Source: Ramlibacter tataouinensis (GTDB taxonomy: Bacteria > Pseudomonadota > Gammaproteobacteria > Burkholderiales > Burkholderiaceae_C). From it: a stretch of DNA of 64,000 nt. Both the position numbers and the translations under genes were made by a program. The notes beneath the pieces are model-generated. The model was not told the DNA's origin, ran no database searches, and was given only the letters and a program-made list of their open reading frames with translations. How positions within the stretch are numbered: the first letter of the stretch is position 1; each line of letters starts with the position of its first letter. The stretch covers positions 1-64,000 of the forward strand of contig DIZF01000032.1 of the NCBI GenBank assembly GCA_002427815.1, in the 5' to 3' direction. This document shows positions 7,401 to 16,647 of this stretch, piece by piece.

Positions 7401-8756
7401 ATGTCGACCTACATCATCAAGATGCCGGACATCGGCGAAGGCATTGCCCAGGTCGAACTGGTGGCCTGGCACGTCAAGCCCGGCGACACTGTGACGGAGG
7501 ACCAGGTGCTGGCCGACGTCATGACCGACAAGGCCACGGTGGAGATTCCATCCCCGGTGGTGGGCAAGATCGTATCGCTGGGCGGCGAAGTCGGGCAGCA
7601 GATCGCCGTCGGCGCCGAACTGATCCGCCTCGAGGTGGAAGGCGCGGGCAATGCCAAGGCCGATGCGCCGGCCCAGCCCGCGCGTCCAGCCCAGGCTGCG
7701 CTGCCGACCGCGCCGGCAGCGGCGCATCCCGCACCGGCACCCGCGGCGCAACAACGCCCGGCCGCCGCGCCTGCGGCAGCGCAACCCACGGCGCCCGAGC
7801 CCGGCGCAGCCCGTGCCGCCGCTGCACAGCCCGCGCGCACGCCGCCTCGCACCTCGCCCGCACCCATGCGCGATCCCGGCGACAAGCCGATCGCGTCGCC
7901 CGCCGTGCGCCGCCGCGCCTGGGACCTGGGCATCGAACTGCAGTATGTGCATGGCAGCGGCCCGGCCGGCCGCATCATGCACGAGGACCTGGATGTCTAT
8001 CTCGCCTCGCGCGGCCAGCCGGTGCAAAGACAGGGCAGCACGGCCTATGCCCAACGCGACGAGGACGAAGCCATTCCGGTCATCGGACTGCGCCGCAAGA
8101 TCGCGCAGAAGATGCAGGAGGCCAAGCGCCGCATCCCGCATTTCACCTATGTCGAGGAAGTCGACGTCACCGAGCTGGAAGCCTTGCGCGGCCAGCTGAA
8201 CGACCGCTATGCGGCCCAGCGCGGCAAACTGACCCTGTTGCCTTTCGTCGCCCGCGCCCTGGTGCTGGCGGTGCGCGACTTTCCGCAGATGAACGCGCGC
8301 TACGACGACGAAGGCGGGGTGGTCAACCGCTCCGGCGCGGTGCACCTGGGCATCGCCACGCAAACCGAGCCGGGGCTGATGGTGCCGGTGCTGCGCCATG
8401 CCGAGACCCACGACCTGTGGTCCTGCGCCGCTGAAATCGCCCGGCTGTCGGAGGCGGCACGCAGCGGCAAGGCATCGCGCGAGCAGCTCGGCGGCTCCAC
8501 CATCACCATCACCAGCCTGGGACCGCTGGGCGGCATCGTCACCACGCCGGTGATCAATCATCCGGAAGTGGCGATCATCGGCATCAATCGGATCGCGCTG
8601 CGGCCGGTGATCCGTGAAGGCGCGGTGGTGGCGCGGCAGATGATGAACCTGTCGTGCTCGTTCGACCACCGCGTGGTCGACGGCCTGCACGCGGCGCAGT
8701 TCGTCCAGGCGATCCGTGCCTTGCTCGAAGCGCCGGCGCTGCTGTTCGTGGAATAA
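7401..8756 (+). CDS. bkdB: Branched-chain 2-oxoacid dehydrogenase E2 (dihydrolipoamide acyltransferase)
   Basis: Core acyltransferase that takes the acyl group onto lipoamide and then to CoA. Domains in order: one lipoyl domain (residues 1-80, lipoylated K44 in MTDKATVE), a long Ala/Pro-rich flexible linker (about 90-150), a peripheral subunit-binding domain (ASPAVRRRAWDLGIE, GPAGRI) and the catalytic domain ending with SFDHRVVDG near residue 420. ATG 7401 is preferred because GGAGG is seven bases upstream; ATG 7395, overlapping the bkdA2 stop, is too close to that site. The linker is longer and richer in Ala/Pro than in many homologues. Confidence 0.92.
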   Translation: MSTYIIKMPDIGEGIAQVELVAWHVKPGDTVTEDQVLADVMTDKATVEIPSPVVGKIVSLGGEVGQQIAVGAELIRLEVEGAGNAKADAPAQPARPAQAALPTAPAAAHPAPAPAAQQRPAAAPAAAQPTAPEPGAARAAAAQPARTPPRTSPAPMRDPGDKPIASPAVRRRAWDLGIELQYVHGSGPAGRIMHEDLDVYLASRGQPVQRQGSTAYAQRDEDEAIPVIGLRRKIAQKMQEAKRRIPHFTYVEEVDVTELEALRGQLNDRYAAQRGKLTLLPFVARALVLAVRDFPQMNARYDDEGGVVNRSGAVHLGIATQTEPGLMVPVLRHAETHDLWSCAAEIARLSEAARSGKASREQLGGSTITITSLGPLGGIVTTPVINHPEVAIIGINRIALRPVIREGAVVARQMMNLSCSFDHRVVDGLHAAQFVQAIRALLEAPALLFVE

Positions 8757-8897
8757 CGATGAGCCCCCACGCTTGCTATCGATCGGGGCTCGCGCAGCGG
8801 CAGTGCGCGAAGCTGTACAGCGGAGCGAGCCCATGCCGGGCCTACGCTACGCACGTTCCGGGGCGTCGCGCTTCGGCCCGGCCCCCCGAGGGGGCCG

Positions 8898-8930
8898 TCG
8901 CCCTCCTTGAGGCGGCTCGGCGGAGGGCGA
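8898..8930 (+). promoter_or_regulatory. Hairpin covering the lpdV ribosome-binding site
   Basis: TCGCCCTCC at 8898-8906 pairs perfectly with GGAGGGCGA at 8922-8930 (nine pairs, 15-base loop). The right arm contains the GGAGG that serves the ATG at 8932. Just upstream is the short palindrome CCCCCCGAGGGGG. The combination resembles intergenic palindromes common in Comamonadaceae and could reduce translation of E3 relative to E1/E2. Confidence 0.5.
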
Positions 8931-8931
8931 G

Positions 8932-10326
8932 ATGAAAACTCAAACAACGACGCTGCTGGTGATCGGCGGCGGCCCCGGCGGCTACGTGGCCGCCATCCGC
9001 GCCGGCCAGCTCGGGATCGCCACCGTGCTGGTCGAAAGTGAAGCGCTGGGCGGCACCTGCCTCAACATCGGCTGCATTCCGTCGAAGGCACTGATCCATG
9101 CGGCCGACGAATTCGAAAAGGCCAGGCACTATGCCAGCGGCTCGCCGCTGGGCATCAAGGTGCAGTCACCGCAGATCGACCTGCCGCAGACCGTGCGCTG
9201 GAAGGACGGCATCGTCTCGCGCCTGACCGGCGGCGTGGCGACACTGCTGCGCAAGAACGGGGTGCAGGTGATCAAGGGCTGGGCCACGGTGAGCGACGGC
9301 AAGACCGTGGACGTGCGGACCGCGCAGGGCGAGGCCCTGCGGCTGCAGTGCGAGCACCTGCTGCTGGCCCCCGGGTCGCTGCCGGTCGAATTGCCCTTCA
9401 TGCCGTTCGGCGGCACGGTGATTTCCTCGACCGAAGCGCTGGCACCGGCTGAACTGCCGCGGCGGCTGGTGGTGGTCGGCGCCGGCTACATCGGGCTGGA
9501 AATGGGAATCGCCTACCGCAAGCTCGGCTCCGAAGTCGCGGTGGTCGAAGCCACGCCGCGGGTGCTGCCCGCGTACGACGACGAACTGACGCGGCCGGTG
9601 CTGGCAACGCTCAAGCGCCTCGGCGTGGTGCTGCACCTGGGCTGCACGGTGCAAGGTCTCGACCCCTCCGGCGCTGTGCGGGTGCGCAGCGCCAAGGCCG
9701 ATGAATTCGCCCTGCCCGCCGATCGCGTGCTGGTGGCCGTGGGCCGGCGCCCGCGCACCGAAGGTTTCGGGCTCGAATCGCTGCGCCTGGACATGGCCGG
9801 GCGCGCGATCCGCGTCGACGACCAGTGCCGCACCTCGATGCGCAATGTCTGGGCCATCGGCGACGTGACCGGCGAGCCGATGCTGGCCCATCGCGCGATG
9901 GCGCAGGGCGAGCTGGTGGCCGAAGTCATCGCCGGCCACAAGCGGCGGTTCGCTCCCGTTGCCATTCCGGCCATCTGTTTCACCGATCCGGAAGTGGTCG
10001 CTGTCGGCCTGTCACCGGCCGACGCCGACAGCGCCGGCATCGAGTGCACGGTGGCGGCCTTTCCCTTCGCGGCCAATGGGCGCGCCATGACGATCGAGTC
10101 GGCCGATGGTTTTGTGCGCGTGGTGGCGCGGCGCGACAACCACCTGATCCTGGGCTGGCAGGCGGTGGGTCGCGCGGTGTCCGAGCTGAGCACGGCGTTC
10201 TCGCAATCGATCGAGATGGGCGCGCGGCTGGAGGATGTGGCCGGAACCATTCACGCGCACCCGACGCTGGGCGAAGCCGTGCAGGAAACGGCCCTGCGGG
10301 CGCTCGGCCAGGCCCTGCACATTTAG
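8932..10326 (+). CDS. lpdV: Dihydrolipoyl dehydrogenase (E3 of the BCKDH complex)
   Basis: FAD enzyme that reoxidises dihydrolipoamide with NAD+. 464 residues: FAD motif GGGPGGYVAA near the N-terminus, redox disulfide C43/C48 in GGTCLNIGCIPSKAL, NAD-binding GAGYIGLEMG, FAD-binding AIGDVTGEPMLAH, and the C-terminal dimer domain with the catalytic HAHPTLGEAVQE. It is separated from bkdB by 175 bp, which carry the palindromic spacer described above, yet reads in the same direction and completes the operon. The symbol follows the Pseudomonas bkd-linked E3. Confidence 0.92.
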   Translation: MKTQTTTLLVIGGGPGGYVAAIRAGQLGIATVLVESEALGGTCLNIGCIPSKALIHAADEFEKARHYASGSPLGIKVQSPQIDLPQTVRWKDGIVSRLTGGVATLLRKNGVQVIKGWATVSDGKTVDVRTAQGEALRLQCEHLLLAPGSLPVELPFMPFGGTVISSTEALAPAELPRRLVVVGAGYIGLEMGIAYRKLGSEVAVVEATPRVLPAYDDELTRPVLATLKRLGVVLHLGCTVQGLDPSGAVRVRSAKADEFALPADRVLVAVGRRPRTEGFGLESLRLDMAGRAIRVDDQCRTSMRNVWAIGDVTGEPMLAHRAMAQGELVAEVIAGHKRRFAPVAIPAICFTDPEVVAVGLSPADADSAGIECTVAAFPFAANGRAMTIESADGFVRVVARRDNHLILGWQAVGRAVSELSTAFSQSIEMGARLEDVAGTIHAHPTLGEAVQETALRALGQALHI

Positions 10327-10652
10327 CGGGCTTTGAAGCAGTCGCTCGATGCGATGAACTTAGCCACAGACGGCGCGCCTGCGGCGGAAGGTGGGGCGGC
10401 TGCGGCTTAGATGGTCAGCGCACCGCCTGCCGGCGGTGTTCCCTGGCGCCGGAGAGTACACCGCGCACGCCGGTGCCATCATGACCGGCGCAACAGCGCT
10501 GCCCAATGCGCCGCAACCGTCCCACCCTCCGCTGCGAGCAGTGATGACCGTGCGCTCGAACCGGAAAGCCTTCCCACCACGAAGCCGCTCGAACGCAGCA
10601 ATGCTTCTTCTCGCGGTGGGCGGTGCCCCGCCTGTTTCCCATGCAGCCAGTT
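10327..10652. other. Non-coding region, convergent spacer
   Basis: 326 bp between the convergently read lpdV and amidase genes. Frames open here are short, arginine- and alanine-rich and lack ribosome sites. No clear terminator hairpin with a T-run was found. Confidence 0.5.
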
Positions 10653-11867
10653 TCACCGCTCGCGCAGCGCGCGCTCCATCAAGCCTCCAGCGGCAAGGCA
10701 AACACCATCCTCGCCCGGGCGCGCGATGAGTTGCAGCCCCATCGGCCGCTGGTTCACCCCCACGGCGCCGGGGACGCCGATGCATGGTGTGCCCAATAAA
10801 GTCCAGGCCCGGTTGAACGTCGATGTGCCGGTGGTTGCGTAGCCCTCGGGCGGCTCGTCGGGCGCGCTCGGCGTCAGCAGCACGTCGATGCCGGGCAGCC
10901 ACTCGCGGCAGCCGGCTCGCGCCCGCGCCGCCGAGGCTTGCGACGCCGCATACGCAGCATCGGTGATCTGCAGCGACGCCGTCAGGTAATCGCGCAGCAG
11001 CGGCGAGAGCCTGGCCATGCCGGTGTCCATTTCGTGCGCCAGCGCGCGCACCGCTTCCCAGCCCTGCATCGCGTCGTGGGCAATGAAGGCGTCGCCCGCC
11101 CAGGATGGCAGCGTGCAAGACACCACCCGGGCGCCGGCCCGGCGCAGCGCGTCGGCGCCGCGCGCCATCGCCTGCTGCGCACTAACCGAGACCTCGCCCC
11201 AGGGGTAGGCATCCGGCATCCCGATCACCCACTCGCCGGGCGCGCGCATCGGCGGCATGGCGATGCGTCCGCCCGACACCGCCTGCGCGAACTTGCGCAC
11301 TTCGTCCACGGTGCGCGCGAACAGGCCCACCGTGTCGAGCGACCACGAAAAACATTTCATGCCCGCCGTCGGCAGCAATCCGAAGCTGGGCTTGAAGCCG
11401 ACCACGCCGCAATAGGACGCGGGCCGGATGGTGGAACCGCCGGTCTGGCTGCCCACGGCCAGCGGCACCAGTCCGGCGGCCACCGCCGCGGCGGAACCCG
11501 CGGAGGAGCCGCCCGGCGTGCAGCCCGGCGCGGCCGGATTGAGCGTTGCCGCGGGATGCAGGAAAGCGAACTCGGTGGTCACCGACTTGGCGATGACCAG
11601 GCCGCCGGCGCGGCGAATGATGGCCACCATCGCGGCCTCGGTGGCCGGGCTGTGGCCCGCGTACAGCGGCGAGCCATAGCCGGTGGGCAGGTCCACCGTG
11701 TCGAAGATGTCCTTCACGGCCACCCACTGCCCGGCCAGCGGACCTTGCAGCCGCTGGGCCAGTGCCTCGGCCGAGGCATCGTCGCGCACGGCGGCGAAAG
11801 CGCCCAGATCGGCGTCGGCCGTGCGCAGGGTGGCCAACGCCTGGGCCAGTGACGAATGCGAAGCCAT
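10653..11867 (-). CDS. Amidase (amidase signature family)
   Basis: Hydrolyses an amide bond of a small molecule. 404 residues with the Ser-cisSer-Lys triad: K52 in AVKDIFDT, the cis-Ser in CTPGGSSAGSAAAVAAG (residues about 118-132), and the nucleophile S145 in QTGGSTIRPASYCG. It is a compact family member, shorter than GatA. Start ATG 11867 has AGGA eight bases upstream; an upstream in-frame ATG lacks such a site. It diverges from the peptide ABC transporter operon, with 278 bp between them, which suggests co-regulation: the importer would bring in an amide that this enzyme opens. Substrate unknown. Confidence 0.85.
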   Translation of the reverse strand: MASHSSLAQALATLRTADADLGAFAAVRDDASAEALAQRLQGPLAGQWVAVKDIFDTVDLPTGYGSPLYAGHSPATEAAMVAIIRRAGGLVIAKSVTTEFAFLHPAATLNPAAPGCTPGGSSAGSAAAVAAGLVPLAVGSQTGGSTIRPASYCGVVGFKPSFGLLPTAGMKCFSWSLDTVGLFARTVDEVRKFAQAVSGGRIAMPPMRAPGEWVIGMPDAYPWGEVSVSAQQAMARGADALRRAGARVVSCTLPSWAGDAFIAHDAMQGWEAVRALAHEMDTGMARLSPLLRDYLTASLQITDAAYAASQASAARARAGCREWLPGIDVLLTPSAPDEPPEGYATTGTSTFNRAWTLLGTPCIGVPGAVGVNQRPMGLQLIARPGEDGVCLAAGGLMERALRER

Positions 11868-12094
11868 GAGGTCTTTCCTTTCTGGATGAGAGGTGCAAAG
11901 CAGTGGATGAAGGATCACACTGCTGCCATTCAGCGAGGAAACGGTAGCATGGGCAGGCTCTCACCCACTCGTAAGAAGAGCTTAACAATGAATGAAGCCT
12001 TGGCTAGTTTCAATTTTGAATGCGCTGGCTTAACTTCTGCCTGGCGCGTCTGCCGACGCCTGCTGTGCTTTCGCGCCCGATGGCGCCTCACCCG

Positions 12095-12127
12095 CCGCCT
12101 TCACACCCTTCGCCGCAAGGCGGTTTT
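12095..12127 (+). promoter_or_regulatory. Terminator-like hairpin in the leader of the ABC operon
   Basis: CCGCCTT (12095-12101) and AAGGCGG (12117-12123) form a seven-pair GC-rich stem followed directly by TTTT, 18 bp before the start codon of the binding-protein gene. A shorter CGCC-GCAA-GGCG stem is nested inside. It could act as an attenuator or simply be a dispersed palindrome. Confidence 0.35.
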
Positions 12128-12145
12128 GCATTGAGAGGAATCCAG

Positions 12146-13654
12146 ATGAGTCTTCAACTTCTCCGTATCGCCGGGATGCTGGCGTTGGGAATGCTGGCCG
12201 CTGCGCCGAGCTTCGCGCAAGGCGGCGCGCCCAGGACGCTCGTCGTCGCCGAGGACGTCGTGCCGCAGACCTTCGACCCCACGCAGTCGTCCCAGATCAA
12301 GACCTGGTACGCCTGGCAGCTGGTCTACGAAGGCCTGGTGCGGGCCGACGCCTCGGGCAAGATCGTGCCCGTCCTCGCGACCCAGTGGACCGTGGACCCC
12401 GCCCAGACCACCTACGAGTTCAAGCTGCGCGAGGGCGTGAAGTTCGCCGACGGTTCGCCGCTGGTGGCCGACGACGTGGTGTTCTCCTTCCAGCGGCTGG
12501 CCGAAAAGGGACTGCCGTACGCGAAGGACCGCTTCAAGTCGGTGGAAGCCGTGACGAAACTGGACGACCACGGCGTGCGCTTCAAGCTCAAGCAGCCCGA
12601 TGCCGGCTTTCTGCTGAACCTCGGCAGCCCCTTCGTCGTGGGCTCGGCCATCCTGAGCCAGAAGTGGGCCCAGTCGCATGACCCCAAGCGCGAGATGATG
12701 GGCACGGGGCCGTTCAACATGATCTCCTACTCGCCCAACACCCAGCTGATCCTCAAGCGCAACGACCTGTACTGGAACAAGGAAGCCGCGGCCAAGGTGT
12801 CCGACCTCGTCATCCGCTACATGCCCGAGCAGTCGGCGCAGATCGCGGCACTGAAGTCGGGCCAGATCGACCTGATGTTTCCCAGCGCCGAGAGCCGTCT
12901 CCAGCTCAAGGGCGATGCCGCTGTCGGGACGGTGCAGGTCAGTTCCACCAACACCGTGCGTCTGAACATCAACACCGGCCGTCCGCCGTTCGACAATGTC
13001 GACGTGCGCCGCGCACTGTCGCTGGCCATCAACCGGGCCGCGATGGCGCAGGGCGCATTCCTCGGCGAGGCGGTACCGAGCGCGCAAGTGCCGCCCTCCT
13101 ATGCCTGGGCCCCCAAGCTCGACAGCCTCAAGTACCAGAAGTACGACGTCGCCCAGGCCAAGGCGCTCCTGGCGAAAGCCGGCCACCCGAACGGCCTGGA
13201 CGTGACGCTGAATCACCTGGCCGGCTACGCGACCTACCTGGACCGCTTCGCTGAACTGCTCAAGACGCAACTGGCGCAAGCGGGCATCCGCGTCAACATC
13301 CAGGCCAACCAGAACGCCGTGTGGCTGGACAAGCAGAACCGCGCCGATTACGAAATCATGGACAACGAGTACGCCTACCAGGCCGACCCGCTGTTCTACC
13401 TGATGCCGCGTCCCGGCCGCCAGGGACCCACCCCGCCCGAGATGGCAGCGCTCATCGCCAAGGCCCAGAACGGCTCGGCCGACGACTACCTGCCGCAACT
13501 GGCCAAGGTGGCCGTGATGCAGGACGACCTGGTGTACCCGGATATCACGGTGGCCGCGCGCAACGCCTGGGTCTCGTACGGGTCCAAGGTGGTGTCGGTG
13601 GCTCCCGATGCGACGCTGTCGCGCACTTTCCTGAGCAGCGTCGCCGTCAAGTGA
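12146..13654 (+). CDS. Peptide-type ABC transporter substrate-binding protein (SBP family 5)
   Basis: Periplasmic ligand-binding protein of a Dpp/Opp-type importer. 502 residues with a signal peptide (MSLQLLRIAGMLALG to PSFAQ, cleavage about residue 25) and SBP_bac_5 features: QTFDPTQSSQ, WTVDPAQTTYEFKLREGVKFADGSP, TGPFNMISYSPN, RRALSLAINRAAM. Start ATG 12146 has an AGAGGAA site and gives a clean signal peptide. It is the first of five contiguous transporter genes; its stop overlaps the next start as GTGA. The ligand is probably a short peptide or peptide-like amide. Confidence 0.9.
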   Translation: MSLQLLRIAGMLALGMLAAAPSFAQGGAPRTLVVAEDVVPQTFDPTQSSQIKTWYAWQLVYEGLVRADASGKIVPVLATQWTVDPAQTTYEFKLREGVKFADGSPLVADDVVFSFQRLAEKGLPYAKDRFKSVEAVTKLDDHGVRFKLKQPDAGFLLNLGSPFVVGSAILSQKWAQSHDPKREMMGTGPFNMISYSPNTQLILKRNDLYWNKEAAAKVSDLVIRYMPEQSAQIAALKSGQIDLMFPSAESRLQLKGDAAVGTVQVSSTNTVRLNINTGRPPFDNVDVRRALSLAINRAAMAQGAFLGEAVPSAQVPPSYAWAPKLDSLKYQKYDVAQAKALLAKAGHPNGLDVTLNHLAGYATYLDRFAELLKTQLAQAGIRVNIQANQNAVWLDKQNRADYEIMDNEYAYQADPLFYLMPRPGRQGPTPPEMAALIAKAQNGSADDYLPQLAKVAVMQDDLVYPDITVAARNAWVSYGSKVVSVAPDATLSRTFLSSVAVK

Positions 13655-14688
13655 ACGGCGCGCCCGTCCTGAAGGTCGAGGGCCTGACGACCCGCTTTCG
13701 CACCGGCTACGGGATCGTCACGGCCGTCGACGGCGTGTCCTTCAGTGTCGGGCGGGGCGAAACGCTGGGCCTGGTCGGCGAATCGGGCTCGGGCAAGAGC
13801 GTCACGGCGCTGTCGATCCTGCGGCTGGTTTCGAAACCCGGGCGCATCGAGTCCGGGACCGTGGAGTTGAACGGTGTCGACCTGCTCAAGCTGGATGAGG
13901 AGCAGATGCGCCAGCGCCGCAGCACCCAGGCAGCGCTGGTGTTCCAGAACCCGATGACCGCGCTGAACCCGGTCTTCACCATCGGCTGGCAGCTGCGCGA
14001 AACGCTCAAGGCCCACGGCCGCGGCGAGGCGGGGTCGGCGGCGATCCTGAAGGCGCTGTCGGACGTCGGCATGCCCGACCCCGAACGGCAAGCGGCCTCG
14101 TTCCCGCACCAGATGTCGGGCGGCATGCGGCAGCGCGTGGTGATCGCGATGGGCATGCTGAACGATCCCCAGCTGCTGATCGCCGACGAGCCGACGACGG
14201 CGCTCGACGTGACCATCCAGGCGCAGGTGCTCGACCTGATGAAGCGGCTGACCCACGACCATGGGACGGCGCTGTTGCTGATCACGCACAACATGGGCGT
14301 GATCGCCCGCATGTGCGACCGCGTCGCGGTGATGTACGCCGGCGAGATCGTCGAGGAGGCGCCGGTCGACGAGCTGTTCGCCAATGCGCGGCATCCCTAC
14401 ACGATGGGGCTGTTGCGCTCCATTCCGCGCGTGGACCAGCCGCGCGGGCAGTTGCCCACGCTCCCGGGCGCGCCGCCGGACATGAGCGCGCTGCCGGCGG
14501 GCTGCCGCTTCCGCGAGCGCTGTCCGCTGGCGCAGGAACGCTGCCAGACCCATCCCGAACTGACGGCGGTGGCGCCGGCGCACACGGCGCGCTGCTGGGT
14601 CGCGCAGGACGCGGCACGGGAGAGTGCGGCCGCTGGAATGCGGGACGACGGTCCCGGCCGTCCGCAGGAGCCTGAGCATGCAGTCTGA
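13651..14688 (+). CDS. Peptide-type ABC transporter ATP-binding protein (DppD-like)
   Basis: Energises the importer. 345 residues; start GTG 13651 overlaps the stop of the binding-protein gene (GTGA), and the family N-terminus (NGAPVLKVEGLTTRF) begins there. Walker A GESGSGKS, Q-loop FQNPMTALNP, signature MSGGMRQRV, Walker B LLIADEPTTALD and H-loop LLITHN are all intact. The C-terminal oligopeptide-transporter extension carries the cysteines CRFRERCPLAQERC, the family's iron-sulfur-type motif. It overlaps the next ATP-binding gene by 11 bases. Confidence 0.9.
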   Translation: MNGAPVLKVEGLTTRFRTGYGIVTAVDGVSFSVGRGETLGLVGESGSGKSVTALSILRLVSKPGRIESGTVELNGVDLLKLDEEQMRQRRSTQAALVFQNPMTALNPVFTIGWQLRETLKAHGRGEAGSAAILKALSDVGMPDPERQAASFPHQMSGGMRQRVVIAMGMLNDPQLLIADEPTTALDVTIQAQVLDLMKRLTHDHGTALLLITHNMGVIARMCDRVAVMYAGEIVEEAPVDELFANARHPYTMGLLRSIPRVDQPRGQLPTLPGAPPDMSALPAGCRFRERCPLAQERCQTHPELTAVAPAHTARCWVAQDAARESAAAGMRDDGPGRPQEPEHAV

Positions 14689-15706
14689 AGCGCCGCTGCT
14701 GGAAGTCGAGGGTGCCGTCAAGCACTTCAGGATCCGCCCGTCGGGTGGGAGCGCCGGCGGCGTGCTGCGCGCGGTGGATGGCGTCTCGTTGCGCCTGGCT
14801 GCCGGCGAGACGCTCGGCATCGTCGGCGAGTCCGGCTGCGGCAAATCGACGCTGGCCCGCCTGGTGGTGGGGCTGCTCGAGCCGGACCAGGGCCGCATCC
14901 GCATTCGCGGTGGCGACATCTGGGAGGCCGGCGCCGCGGGCCGCGAGCGGCGGCGCAACTTCCAGATGGTGTTCCAGAATCCGTCCGGATCGATGAACCC
15001 GCGCCGCACCGTGGGCGCCAGCGTGGCGGAGCCGCTGTGGGCGCGCGGCGTCCGCAAGACCGACGACGAAGTCGAGCGCATGCTGCGGCTGGTCGGCCTC
15101 AATCCCAAGATGGCGGCGCGCATGCCCCATGAGATGTCGGGCGGTCAACAGCAGCGCGCCTCGATCGCGCGGGCGCTGATCGCCAAGCCGGCGCTGGTGG
15201 TGCACGACGAGTCGGTCGCGTCGCTGGACATTTCCCTGCAGGCCCAGATCCTCAACCTGCTGGTGGAATTGCAGGAAACACTGGGCACTTCCTACCTCTT
15301 CATCAGCCACGACCTCGCGGCCGTGCAGGCCATCAGCCATCGCGTGGTCGTCATGTACCTGGGCGAGATCGTGGAGGCCGCGACGGCCCGGAACTTCGCC
15401 GAGCGGCCGCTGCACCCCTATTCGGTCGCGCTGCGCAACGCGACACTCATGCCCGATCCGGTGCTCGAGCGCAGCCGTTCCAAGACCGTGTTGCGCGGCG
15501 ACGTGCCCAGCCCGATGAATCCGCCTTCGGGCTGCCGCTTCCGCACCCGTTGCCCGCTGGCGGCACCGGTCTGTGCACAGCAGCCACCGCTGTTGCGCGA
15601 TGCCGGCGGCGGCCACCTTGTGGCCTGCCACTTTGCGCCGGCCGGCCTTGCGGCTGCCGAATCGACACACATGCAACGGCCCAACGCGGAGGCCGCCCCA
15701 TGTTGA
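14678..15706 (+). CDS. Peptide-type ABC transporter ATP-binding protein (DppF-like)
   Basis: Second ATPase of the importer. 342 residues with Walker A GESGCGKST, Q-loop FQNPSGSMNPR, signature MSGGQQQR, H-loop FISHD and the C-terminal cysteine motif CRFRTRCPLAAPVC. The Walker B reads LVVHDESVASLD, with Ser in place of the usual Pro after the catalytic Glu, a small oddity. ATG 14678 has AGGAG eight bases upstream and lies inside the end of the preceding gene. The stop overlaps the permease start by seven bases. Confidence 0.9.
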   Translation: MQSEAPLLEVEGAVKHFRIRPSGGSAGGVLRAVDGVSLRLAAGETLGIVGESGCGKSTLARLVVGLLEPDQGRIRIRGGDIWEAGAAGRERRRNFQMVFQNPSGSMNPRRTVGASVAEPLWARGVRKTDDEVERMLRLVGLNPKMAARMPHEMSGGQQQRASIARALIAKPALVVHDESVASLDISLQAQILNLLVELQETLGTSYLFISHDLAAVQAISHRVVVMYLGEIVEAATARNFAERPLHPYSVALRNATLMPDPVLERSRSKTVLRGDVPSPMNPPSGCRFRTRCPLAAPVCAQQPPLLRDAGGGHLVACHFAPAGLAAAESTHMQRPNAEAAPC

Positions 15707-16647
15707 GGATGGTGCTGTCCCGCCTCGCCGCGATGCTCGCGGTGCTGTTCGCGGTTTCGGTGCTGGTGTTCGGCCTGGGTTCGCTGATTCCCGGCGACCT
15801 CACCAGCGTGATCGTGGGTCAGGAAGGCGCCACCACGCAGCAGTTCGAGGAGGTGCGCCGCAACCTCGGACTCGACAAGCCCTTGCCCGTGCAGTACGCG
15901 CGCTGGCTGGGGAACGCGCTGCGCGGCGACCTGGGCACGTCGCCCATCACCGGCCGCAGCGTCAGTTCGGACCTGGCGCAGCAGATTCCGGTTTCGGTCG
16001 AGCTGGCCGTGCTCTGCCTGATCTTCTCCACGGCGCTGGGCCTGCCGGCGGGCATCGTGGCGGCTGTGCACGCGAACCGCAGGCTCGACGTGCTGATCCG
16101 CTCGCTCCTGCTCTTCGCGTTCTCGGTGCCGACCTTCGTGATCGGCATCCTGCTGCTGCTGGTGGGATCGCGCGTGGCCCCGGACCTGTTCCGCGTCGCT
16201 TTCACCGCCTGGTCGCAGGACCCGGTCTCGCATGTCCGCTCGATGGTCATGCCGCTGCTCACCATCACCTTCCCGATGGCGGCCATGACGATGCAGATGA
16301 CCCGCAGCGCCATGCTCGAAGTGCTGTCCGACCCCTTCATCGTCACCGCGCGCGCGGCCGGTGTCCGGCTGCAGCGGATCCAGTACCTGCATGCCTTGCG
16401 CAACGCGCTGCCGCCGATCGTCACCTTCATCGGCTTCCAGTTCGGCGTCATGCTCGGCGGCCTGATCGTGGTGGAACAGATCTTCAGCCTGCCCGGGCTG
16501 GGCCGCGCCATGCTCGAAGCGATAGCGACGCGCGATTACCCGATGGTCACCGCGACGACCCTGGTGTTCGCCGTGGCCTTCGTGCTGATCAACGCCGTGA
16601 TCGACCTGCTCTACCCGGTGCTCGATCCCCGCCAGAGGCCCCGATGA
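15700..16647 (+). CDS. Peptide-type ABC transporter permease (DppB-like)
   Basis: Inner-membrane permease of 315 residues with about six transmembrane helices, the first near residues 7-30 (LAAMLAVLFAVSVLVFGLG). The N-terminal BPD segment GLDKPLPVQYARW is typical of DppB/OppB, and the EAA loop is recognisable around ARAAGVRLQRIQYLHALRNALPP. It begins within the end of the upstream ATPase gene and ends with an ATGA overlap to the next permease, so the five transporter genes form one translationally coupled unit. Confidence 0.9.
   Translation: MLRMVLSRLAAMLAVLFAVSVLVFGLGSLIPGDLTSVIVGQEGATTQQFEEVRRNLGLDKPLPVQYARWLGNALRGDLGTSPITGRSVSSDLAQQIPVSVELAVLCLIFSTALGLPAGIVAAVHANRRLDVLIRSLLLFAFSVPTFVIGILLLLVGSRVAPDLFRVAFTAWSQDPVSHVRSMVMPLLTITFPMAAMTMQMTRSAMLEVLSDPFIVTARAAGVRLQRIQYLHALRNALPPIVTFIGFQFGVMLGGLIVVEQIFSLPGLGRAMLEAIATRDYPMVTATTLVFAVAFVLINAVIDLLYPVLDPRQRPR

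Noticed and set aside
10391..10729. A 112-codon plus-strand frame in the lpdV-amidase spacer
   Set aside because: Runs into the opposite-strand amidase 3' end, lacks a ribosome site and has random-looking composition.
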